In this document: one piece after another, positions 53,978 to 62,600 of the stretch
How positions within the stretch are numbered: position 1 is the first letter of the stretch
Layout: each line of letters opens with the position of its first letter
From: Bradyrhizobium tropiciagri
GTDB taxonomy: Bacteria; Pseudomonadota; Alphaproteobacteria; Rhizobiales; Xanthobacteraceae
Reading direction: 5' to 3'
NCBI RefSeq assembly: GCF_018130505.1
Contig: NZ_JAFCKH010000001.1
Coordinates: forward strand, 1 to 64,000
DNA length: 64,000 nt
Notes under the pieces: model-generated
The model's input: the letters and a program-made list of their open reading frames with translations, nothing else
The model's database searches: none
What the model was told of the DNA's origin: nothing
Position numbers and translations under genes: made by a program

Positions 53978-55438
53978 TCATCGGCTGCTGAAACCCGGAA
54001 CGTATCGCCTGATCTCGCCGCGACTGACCGGAAACAGCGATACGATCATGAACGAGACTGCGTAGGACATGCAGACGCAAGCCATGAGATCGGGCACGGC
54101 GTCGATCGACCGCATCAGCAGCCAGAGGTGCAGCAGATGCGCGGCTGCGACCGACGCGACGGCGCCGGCCAGATGCGGCCCGATCACCCTGATGACATCG
54201 CGATGACGGATCGGACCGTCGCGTCCGACCAGCCACCACAGGATCGGCGTGCGCAGGCATTCGCTGAGCGAGTACGCACTCGCCACGCCGACCGGTCCGA
54301 AATGCAGGCCGCAGGCGAAAGCGAGCATCGAGGTGACGGCGCTGAACATGCCCCAGCGCATGTATTCGCGGGTGCGGCCCTGGCTCAGGAACAGCCAGTT
54401 GGCCGGGCTGTTCGTGGTTTGCAGGAGCCCTGCCACGCTGAGGCCGATGAAGATCGGCGTGACGTCCCGCCATTGCGCGCCGAGCAGGGTCTCGACCAGT
54501 GTGTCGGCCGAGGCGATCATGAATGCAACTCCGGGTAGCACGACCAGGAAGGCCGGCAGCACGGCTCGGCGGAAGGAATCCCGATAGCGCGCGGGCTCCT
54601 TCAGCAGGCTCGACAGCGTCGGCAGCATGATCCGGATCATCGGATTGGTGACCTGCTGTAGCGGAAACAGCAGCAGGCGATAAGCTCGGTTGTAGGCGCC
54701 AAGCGGCGCGGCGCCCCACACCTTGCCGATCAGCACGCCGTCGGTGTTGCGGGAGAGAAATTCGGCGAGGTTGAAGCCGGTGACGCCGAGGCCGAAATTC
54801 AGCATGTCGCGCGCGCCGGTGATCGAGCCAGGCTTCGACGGCAGCCATCCGGAACTCAGCCACGCGCCGCCCGCGAGCACCACGCCAGAGGCCAGGCTGC
54901 CGGCGAGGATCGCCCAATAGCTATGGCAGATAAACGCCATCACGATCGAGGTCAGCAGCCCGCTCAGCGCGGCCGCGGATTCGAGGCCGGCCAGCGTCCA
55001 GAAGCGCATCTGCCGCGTCAGCAGCGATAGATGCTGGACGTCGGCGCCGCTGAGTAGCAGCGTCAGGCTCATGCCGGACGTCAGTGCAGCGAGGTCCGGA
55101 TCGCCGTAGAACATCGCGACCAGCGGCGACAGCACCACCTGCGTGATCGCGAGCAGCGCACCGACCGACAGGTTGACCCAGAACAGCGAGCTCAGCTCGT
55201 TCTGGGTCAGCTCGTCCTTCTGCACCGTCGCATGGCCGAGGCCGAGATCCTGAAACAGCACGGCGAACGCCAGCACCGGCGAAGCCATCGCGTAGGTGCC
55301 GAAGTCCGACGGCGTGAGCAGGCGCGACAGCATGACGACCGAGCCGGCCTGCGTCGCGACGCGCACGAGCTGGGTGGCGACACCGGCGAGCGCGCCGCTG
55401 CGTACGTTGCGCGACTGCTCATCTTCGGAGAAACGCAT
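53978..55438 (-). CDS. Wzx-type polysaccharide flippase (1 of 2)
   Basis: 486 residues, about twelve to fourteen TM helices, MOP superfamily (PST group). Flips lipid-linked repeat units across the inner membrane. SGALAGVATQLVRVATQAGS, LLTPSDFGTYAMASPVLAFA and FQDLGLGHATVQKDELTQNE are characteristic of the WzxC/AmsL-like oligosaccharide flippases. ATG 55438 is used, with a TTG five codons upstream also possible. It is upstream of the glycosyltransferase on the same strand (gap about 80 bp). Confidence 0.9.
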   Translation of the reverse strand: MRFSEDEQSRNVRSGALAGVATQLVRVATQAGSVVMLSRLLTPSDFGTYAMASPVLAFAVLFQDLGLGHATVQKDELTQNELSSLFWVNLSVGALLAITQVVLSPLVAMFYGDPDLAALTSGMSLTLLLSGADVQHLSLLTRQMRFWTLAGLESAAALSGLLTSIVMAFICHSYWAILAGSLASGVVLAGGAWLSSGWLPSKPGSITGARDMLNFGLGVTGFNLAEFLSRNTDGVLIGKVWGAAPLGAYNRAYRLLLFPLQQVTNPMIRIMLPTLSSLLKEPARYRDSFRRAVLPAFLVVLPGVAFMIASADTLVETLLGAQWRDVTPIFIGLSVAGLLQTTNSPANWLFLSQGRTREYMRWGMFSAVTSMLAFACGLHFGPVGVASAYSLSECLRTPILWWLVGRDGPIRHRDVIRVIGPHLAGAVASVAAAHLLHLWLLMRSIDAVPDLMACVCMSYAVSFMIVSLFPVSRGEIRRYVPGFSSR

Positions 55439-55761
55439 GTTGAGTTCGGTCAAGACAGGCTTCTCCCGACGGTGGAGCTGGGGTCTTCAGGCGCTGCTGG
55501 AGAGGCAAACGGTCAATGCAACGGCAAAGTATCGCGCGCACAAAAGCGCTGCGCTGCCGGTCGGGAGTATCAATGCAGATAGACGCGAATTCGAACGTCG
55601 CTCTGCGTTGTGCGCTACGCAAAGCAGCGCGCGTCACCGGCAGCGGCGTCGACTATCCGTTCGTGCGTGTCTTTTGAATGGCGCGGATCAATCGCTCGCG
55701 CGGAAAGATTCCGGCGCGAGTGCGATGATGAGAAGATGTATCTCGAGTTGTAAGCTCGGTG
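55439..55761. other. 323-bp spacer between flippase 1 and pyruvyl transferase
   Basis: It lies between the end of the minus-strand pyruvyl transferase gene and the start of the minus-strand flippase gene, and must contain the flippase promoter. No gene or clear hairpin was seen. Confidence 0.5.
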
Positions 55762-56592
55762 TCAGCTTCTGCTCCAGAGATCGACAGGGAATGCATCGAT
55801 CAATGGCTGATGATTAAACTTCGGGCGCGCGGCGCCGCCCATCTCCTTGCCCTGCTCGATGCTGGTCGCGAACTCGACATCGAAGCGTCCAGTGCCTTCG
55901 TAGTAGTCGCGATACTTGAACTCGGCTTCGGAGTTGCTCAACCTGACGTAGCGCGCGGGAATGCCGTAGGCCTCGGCGACAATGAGGCCGTGCAGCGAAC
56001 TTGCCAGCACGAACTCCGCCTCGAGGATGGCTTCGATACGACGATTCCACGAGCCGAGCGGCGTGATGATGTTGGCCGCGTTCGGATCAAACAGGCGGAT
56101 GTCGTGCAGGTTGGGCACGAACGCCCACGGCACTTTCGCGCGCGGCTGAAAGCGGCCGGGAAACAGATGCGGCAACAGCAGCGCGGGATCGCCGAACACC
56201 TCGGGCACCGACTGCCCGCGGCGCTGCAGGATCTCCCGGGTGCGCGGGCCGCGCACGGCGCGAACGTCGAGATGTGTCACCGACGGGTGGAGGTTCTCCT
56301 GGCCCGCGCGGCCGTTCAGTCCCGATCCCCAGATGACGTCACCGTTGCGCGCATAATGCAGGATCGATCCGATCGCGAGCATGCGCGCGTTGCGCGATGC
56401 TTCATCGGCGCGGGTGTAGCCAGACTGTCGCAAACACTGGTCGACGACCACGGCGGACAAGAAATCGCCGAAGTTCACGGTTCCGTCGTCCGGCTCCCAG
56501 AAGAACAGTTCGACGTGCGGATATGGAAGCGGATACGCATAGTCATAGCCGAGCTTCCTGATCAATTTTCGGAAGTCGTGTCGAAAGTTCAT
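55762..56592 (-). CDS. Polysaccharide pyruvyl transferase family protein
   Basis: 276 residues. Family members transfer pyruvate from phosphoenolpyruvate to a sugar, forming a ketal that gives the polymer negative charge. Typical blocks: NFGDFLSAVVVDQCL, ILHYARNGDVIWGSGLNG, RAVRGPRTREIL, GDPALLLPHLFP, and the conserved ASSLHGLIVAEAYGIPARYV. ATG 56592 is chosen because the body begins MNFRHDFRKLIRKLG. A frame extension to 56721 is unlike the family. It is divergent from flippase 2. Confidence 0.88.
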   Translation of the reverse strand: MNFRHDFRKLIRKLGYDYAYPLPYPHVELFFWEPDDGTVNFGDFLSAVVVDQCLRQSGYTRADEASRNARMLAIGSILHYARNGDVIWGSGLNGRAGQENLHPSVTHLDVRAVRGPRTREILQRRGQSVPEVFGDPALLLPHLFPGRFQPRAKVPWAFVPNLHDIRLFDPNAANIITPLGSWNRRIEAILEAEFVLASSLHGLIVAEAYGIPARYVRLSNSEAEFKYRDYYEGTGRFDVEFATSIEQGKEMGGAARPKFNHQPLIDAFPVDLWSRS

Positions 56593-56723
56593 GCAGCGTT
56601 GTGTCCCAGATGGTAGGGTACCGATAGTGTCATTCCTGCGTCGAGGCAAGGCGACTGTTGGTCGTATCGGGGCGCTCTGGTGGAGTTGGTGTGGCAGCCC
56701 GTGTCTGAACATATCCGGCAAGT

Positions 56724-58196
56724 TTGACCTTGAACCAACAGATTCCTATCAAGCCGCGCTCGATCGTGTCGGGCGTCATCTGGTCGACGATCGACTCCGC
56801 GGTGGCGCAGGCGTTGACGCTCACCATCTACGTCATCATGGCGCGGCTGCTGTCGCCGCAGATCCTCGGCATCGTGGCGAGCGGCGCGCTGGCGCTGGAT
56901 TTCTGCCGCGCGGTGCTGATCGAGAGCATCGCGATCGCGGTGCAGGCGCGGGCGCAGCCGAAAGACGAGGACTATAACGCCTCGTTCTGGCTGATTGCCG
57001 CGTTCTCGCTGCTCGCCGCCGTGCTGCTGTTCGCCTCGAGCAACGCGCTGGAGCGCTATTCGGGCCTGCACGACCTTTCGCTGGTCCTGAAGGGATTTTG
57101 CATCGTGGTCGCGGTGCAGGGCCTGTCGCGCACGCATGAGGCGTGGCTGACGCGCAACCAGCAGTTTCGTTCGCTCGCGATGCGCTCGATGTTTTCGATC
57201 TCGATCGGCGGTGCGGTCGGCATCGGACTGGCGAGCCAGGGCTACGGTGTGCTGGCGCTGGTCGGGCAATTGGTGACGACGTCGCTGATCTCGCTGGTCA
57301 GCCTGTGGTCGCTGACGCCGTGGCGTCCGGGCTTCCAGTTCAGCCGGCACACCGCCTATGACCTGCTGCGTTATGCACGCTACGTGGCGCTGACCGGTGT
57401 CACGAACTTCGCCAACGCCAATTCCGACCTGATCTTCGTCACCTGGTACACCGGCGCGGCCGGCGCAGGCTTCTACAGCCTCGCCAAGCGGCTGGTGAAT
57501 GCCGTCAGCACGGTGATCGGCAACGCGCTCAACCGGGTGTTCTTCGCCACCATCGCCGGCCTGCAGCACGACCGCAACGCGTCGGCGACCACGTTGCTCG
57601 ACTTCGTGATGTACACCTCGCTGCTGACGGCGCCGATCTTCGCCGGCATCGCCGCGCTGTCGCCGGACCTGATCCTCGCCTTCTTCGGCGCCAAATGGCA
57701 GGAATCGGCACCGCTGCTGTCGATCATGTCGGTGACGGGATTTCTCACCACGATCGGGCTGTACAATCACTCGGTGATCCTGGCGTTCGGCAAGCCGCAC
57801 TGGCAGACTTGGCTGACGTTCATCTATGCGGTCTCCAACATCGCGATCTTCATCGTCGCCGCGCCGTTCGGGCTGATTGCGATCGCGGTGGGTTATGTGG
57901 TCCGCGCGCTGCTGTTGTATCCATTGTCGGCGGGCGCCTCGATCCGCATCCTCGAGCTTCCCGTGAAGCGCTACGCTGCGGCGCTGCTGCCGGCTTTCAC
58001 GGGTTCGGCGGTGATGGCCGCCGCGGTGATGGCTGCGTCCTACGCGCTGCCGCCGGCGTCGCCCTGGCTGCGGCTGGCGGTGCTCACCGTGCTCGGCGCC
58101 GCCGTTTATCTCGCGGTCGTCCTGTTGGTGGCGCGGCCCGCGGTGAAGCAGGTGTGGCATCAGGTCATGAGCCGCATCCGGCGCTCCGCCACCTGA
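56724..58196 (+). CDS. Wzx-type polysaccharide flippase (2 of 2)
   Basis: 490 residues of the same PST/WzxC-like group as the flippase at 53978 but clearly diverged. IDSAVAQALTLTIYVIMARL, LLSPQILGIVASGALALDFC, and the loop EDYNASFWLIAAFSLLAAVL are typical. No ATG is near the start: TTG 56724 or TTG 56730 would be used unless translation begins further in (GTG near 56769), so the N-terminus is uncertain. The reason for two flippases in one region is not evident. Confidence 0.85.
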   Translation: MTLNQQIPIKPRSIVSGVIWSTIDSAVAQALTLTIYVIMARLLSPQILGIVASGALALDFCRAVLIESIAIAVQARAQPKDEDYNASFWLIAAFSLLAAVLLFASSNALERYSGLHDLSLVLKGFCIVVAVQGLSRTHEAWLTRNQQFRSLAMRSMFSISIGGAVGIGLASQGYGVLALVGQLVTTSLISLVSLWSLTPWRPGFQFSRHTAYDLLRYARYVALTGVTNFANANSDLIFVTWYTGAAGAGFYSLAKRLVNAVSTVIGNALNRVFFATIAGLQHDRNASATTLLDFVMYTSLLTAPIFAGIAALSPDLILAFFGAKWQESAPLLSIMSVTGFLTTIGLYNHSVILAFGKPHWQTWLTFIYAVSNIAIFIVAAPFGLIAIAVGYVVRALLLYPLSAGASIRILELPVKRYAAALLPAFTGSAVMAAAVMAASYALPPASPWLRLAVLTVLGAAVYLAVVLLVARPAVKQVWHQVMSRIRRSAT

Positions 58197-58212
58197 CCGG
58201 ACGCAATAAATT

Positions 58213-59355
58213 TCAACCGGCCCGCGCCGTCTGTCCGCGTTCGGCGAGGTCGAGTGCCTCGCCGCCGGCGGGACGGAGTGTTGCGGCCGGCTTGTCGGCC
58301 GCCGGGGCAAGACGGTTGAGCAGCTTACGCGCCGGGTTCTCGACATAAGTGTAGGTAATGTCGGCGGCGATCGTGAGCACGACGCAGCAGCCCAGCGCGA
58401 ACAGCGCAAACGCGCCTGGCTGCAGGCCGAGATAGCTCCAGGCTGGCTTGAACAGCAGGATCAGCAGCAATTCGTGCAGCATGTAGATCGCATAGGAGGT
58501 GTTGCCGAGGCGGCCGAGCCAAGCCGAACCGGGAAACTTCTTGAACGCGCTTTCGCCGACCGCCGTGCAGAGGATCGCAAGCGAGAACAGGATGATCGCA
58601 AGGTCCGGCTTGGCGAAGACGTTGAGGATCAGCACCGAAAGGCCGAACAGCGCAATGCCCGCGATCGCGACCGGCTTCTTGCGGTACGGACCGGATAGTC
58701 TGAACAGGATCGCGAGCAGGATGCCGTTCAGGAAGCTCGGCAGGGCGCGCAGCATGCCGTAATCGAAATTCGCGCCATACATCTGCGACCGCTCGGCCCA
58801 GATTGGCAGGAAGCCGTGGGCGAGGATGCCGTAACTCGCGGCCACGATGATGGCGAGCACGATCGGGCGCACCGAGGTTGCCAGCAGCATCATCAGCGGG
58901 AACAGCAGATAGCAGAACAGTTCGGCGCTGATCGACCAGGACGGCGAGTTGAAGCTCAGGTGGTCGGTGACGCCCCAGGCCTGCACCAGGAACAGGTTGT
59001 ACAGGAAGTCGGTGAGGCCGGAATGCGCGGTCGGACCCGCGATCCCGATGAAGGCGAGGCCGGCGAATGCCAGCAGCGTCAACAAATGCAGCGGATAGAT
59101 CCGCGCGATGCGCCGGACCAGGAAGCGAGCATAGGAGCGAACGCCGGTCGATGTCGACGGGTAGGAATAGGAGATCACGAAGCCGGACAGGATGAAGAAC
59201 ATGTCGACGAACAGGCCGTAGGACCCGTTCCAGGCCGGCGAGATGCCCTTGTCGATGTTCTTCAGATGGAAGATGAAGACGCCGAGCGCGGCGACGAACC
59301 TGTAGAAATCGAGAACGACGAATCGTCTTGGCTCAGTGGCTTCCATGTCGGGCAT
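58213..59355 (-). CDS. Acyltransferase-3 family membrane protein (4 of 4)
   Basis: 380 residues, about ten TM helices. FVVLDFYRFVAALGVFIFHL keeps the Arg-x10-His motif. MFFILSGFVISYSYPSTSTG, RIARIYPLHLLTLLAFAG and NSPSWSISAELFCYLLFPLM match the OafA-like family and are closest by eye to the first acyltransferase at 47948 (same RxARxYPLH and xPSWSISxE). Convergent with flippase 2. The C-terminal 35 residues are Ala/Pro-rich and polar. Confidence 0.92.
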   Translation of the reverse strand: MPDMEATEPRRFVVLDFYRFVAALGVFIFHLKNIDKGISPAWNGSYGLFVDMFFILSGFVISYSYPSTSTGVRSYARFLVRRIARIYPLHLLTLLAFAGLAFIGIAGPTAHSGLTDFLYNLFLVQAWGVTDHLSFNSPSWSISAELFCYLLFPLMMLLATSVRPIVLAIIVAASYGILAHGFLPIWAERSQMYGANFDYGMLRALPSFLNGILLAILFRLSGPYRKKPVAIAGIALFGLSVLILNVFAKPDLAIILFSLAILCTAVGESAFKKFPGSAWLGRLGNTSYAIYMLHELLLILLFKPAWSYLGLQPGAFALFALGCCVVLTIAADITYTYVENPARKLLNRLAPAADKPAATLRPAGGEALDLAERGQTARAG

Positions 59356-59565
59356 CAGGTCTCGTGCGGCGGAGGTTTTTCTTTAGAGGCCGATTGTGAC
59401 ACAAGTTCGCGGCGCTGCCGGTTGCGCGGCGCAAATCACGGTGATGCAGCACCGGAACTGCGAACGTGTTCGTTCACACCAAGCTATGGTTCAAATCGTA
59501 CGGAATAAAGATTGTTTATCGCGCCATTCGCGCCTCGCGATGAGGCAGGCGCCCAATATTTGATC

Positions 59566-59602
59566 GGATGATCGGAACGAGGCTTGCTCGTTCCGATCAT
59601 CC
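59566..59602 (-). terminator. Long perfect hairpin after the secreted repeat protein gene
   Basis: A perfect 16-bp stem, ggatgatcggaacgag / ctcgttccgatcatcc, with loop gcttg, lies 38 bp beyond the stop of the minus-strand gene at 59640. On the minus strand it is followed by atcaaatattggg, a weak U-rich tract. It is a probable terminator for that gene. Confidence 0.8.
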
Positions 59603-59639
59603 GCAAAGTTGATGCAGTCTCGCCAACAATCCGCCGTCT

Positions 59640-62600
59640 TCAGACGAAGAGGAAGTCGTGGCTGGTCAGGCTGGCGACGTTGACGTTCTTCAGCAGGATC
59701 GAATCGTCGGCCGACATCGTGACCAGAGCGTCGGTGCCGGACTGCGTGACCTGCAGATGGCTGTAGTCCGTGACCAGCGCCTTGGAGATCTCGATGATGT
59801 CGTGCGTGGCGGCATCACCGGCCTGGAAGTTGAAGATCTGGTCGTGGCCGTGATCGAACGCCACCGTCGTCGATGCCGGCGTCGCCGAGAACACGTCGTT
59901 GCCGTTGCCGCCCTGGAGGGTGACCCCGGACGCGACAGCGGTGACGTTGTGGACGCCGCTGGTGTTGTAGTCATCGAAGAACTGCAGCTGATTCGACGCG
60001 CTGTAGTTCTCGTGCTGGGTGAGGCCGTGCTGCCCGTTGAAGTTGAACAGGAACACGTCCCGCGTGCCGTCGGCGTTGTTGGCGACTTCCTGGGTCTTGG
60101 TGCCGACGCTGTCGTAGTAATCGGTCAGCTTGCTGCCGTCGCTGTGGACCACCTGCTGGTAGTCCAGCGTGCCGTCGGCGTGGGTCCGGTCGATCTCCGT
60201 CAGATTGCCGGCCGCATCCAGATGCTGGTGCTGCGTGGTGTAGGTCTGGCCGGTGATGTGGTAGCGGTAATTGTCCTGGCTGCCGTCGGCATTGTGGATA
60301 AAGGCAGCCGTCGCAACACCGTTGGTGTAGGAGGTCGTCGAATTGTAGCCGTCGGCCTTCTGCACCACCTCGCTGGTGATGACGCCGGAGTTGTCATACC
60401 AGTCCGTGGTCTTGTGGCCGTCCGCGGTCTGCACCAGCTTGAAGGCGAGGCTGTCGTCGGCATGGGTCCGCACGATGCTGGTGAGGAACCCGCTGGTGTC
60501 GTAGCTGTCGTGCTCGTTGGCGTAGGTCTGACCGGTGATGTTCGAGAGATAGACGTCGCGCGAGCCGTCGGCGTGGTAGTCGGTCTCGGTGGTCTTGACG
60601 CCTGCCGAGTTGTAGTTGGTGACCACACTGCTACCGTCGGGATTGACAATCTGGGTGTAGTCCAGCGTGCCGTCGGCATGATGGCGGTCCATCTCGGTCA
60701 GCTTGCCCGATGCATCGAGATGCTGATGCTGGCTGGCATAGCTCTGGCCGACGATGTCGTAGGAGTAATTGTCCTGGCTACCGTCGGCGTTGTGGATGTA
60801 GGCCGCCGTCTTCACGCCGTTGTTGTACGTCGTTGTCGAATTGTAACCGTTGGACATCTGCACCACCTCGCTCGTGAGATGGCCTGACGTGTCGTACCAG
60901 TCGGTGGTCTTGGTGCCGTCCTTGGTCTGGTCGAGCTTGAAGGCAAGGCTGCCGTCGGCATGCCGGCGCACCAGCGTGGTGAGGAACCCGCTCGCATCGT
61001 AGACGTCGTGCTCGGTCGTATAGGTCTGGCCGGTGATGTTGTACGTCCAGACGTCCTTTGAGCCGTCGGCATGACGGTCGGTCTCGGACATCTTGACGCC
61101 GCTGGCGTTGTAATTGGCGGTCGTGCTGCTGCCGTCGGGATTGATGACCTGGGTGTAATCGAGCGAGCCGTCGGCGTGGGTGCGGGTCACGGCCGTGACT
61201 TTGCCCGACGGATCAACGTGCAGGTGCTGCGTGGTGAAGCTCTGGCCGGTGACGTTGTAGGACCAATTGTCCTGGCTGCCGTCGGCGTTGTGGATGTAGG
61301 CCGCATTCTTCACGCCGTTGCTGTACGTCGTCGTCGAATTGTAGCCGCCGGGCTTCTGCACCACCTCGCTGGTGATGACGCCCTTGGCGTCGTACCAGTC
61401 GGTGGTCTTGGTGCCGTCCTTGCTCTGGACCAGCTTGAAGGCGAGGGAGCCGTCGGCATGCCGGCGCGCGATCGTGGTCAGGAAGCCGGTCGCGTCGTAG
61501 ATGTCGTGCTCGGTCGTGTAGTTCTGGCCGGTGACGTTGTAGAGCCAGACGTCCTTGCTCTTGTCGGCGTGATAGTCGGTCTCGACCTGCTTGACGCCCG
61601 CGGCGTTGTAGGTGGTGATGACGCTGCTGCCGTCGCTGTTGTAGACCTGCGTCGAATCGAGCGAGCCGTCGGCGTGGGTGCGGGTCACCGAGGTGATCTT
61701 GCCGCTCGCATCGACGTGTTGCACCTGCGTGGTGTAGCCCTGCCCGGTGACATTATAAGTGGTGTTGTCCTGGCTGCCGTCGGCGTTCTTGACGTAGGCC
61801 TGGGTCTTGGTGCCGTTGCTGTAGAGCGTGGTCGAGTAGTAGCCGTTCGCCTTCTGCACCACCTCTTTGGTGACCACGCCTGCCGTATTGTAGGTGTCGG
61901 TGGTGCGGGTGCCGTCGGTGGCGACATGGATGAAGCTGCTTTTCACGCCGTTGGTATAGCCGATCGCGTCCGAGGAGCCGTCGGTGTGGGTGATGTTGGT
62001 CGTCATCGGCTGGCCACTGCTGGTCAGGCCGGTGTTCGAGGTCGAAGTCAGCTTTCCGGTCGAATCGTAGCTGCGGGTCTGGCTCCAGCTGGTGGCCTCA
62101 TTGGTTACCGAGAAGGAGTAGCCGCCCTGGATCGCGGCCAACGCATGGCCATAGTGCGAGATGATGTAGTTCATCGTCGACACCGAGGCGACGGGCAGCA
62201 CATGGGTGTCGGTCAGCGTGATCGACTGCAGCGCGCTTGCATCGTTGAGCTCGGAGAGCTGCGGCACGATCTCGGCGGCGGTGCCGCTCACCGTGGTCGG
62301 GTTCGGCGGCGTTGTCGGCGTCGTGTCGGGCGCGTCAATCTCGATGACGATCGGATGATCGCTGACCGGAATCGCGATGCTGTTGACGTCGGTGTAAGTC
62401 GCGATCGGCGTGGTGCCGCCCATCGTGTCGTAGACGTTGACGGAATGGTGCACGCCACCGAGGTTCACCGTAACCGTCTGCGTCGGATTGGAGATTTCGC
62501 TGTCGCTCGCATCGTTCCAGAGCTTCGGCTCTGCCCAGACGACGAGATCGTAGGTGCCGTTGCTCTTGCCGAGCACCATGCTGTTGCCGGTGGAGGGCAT

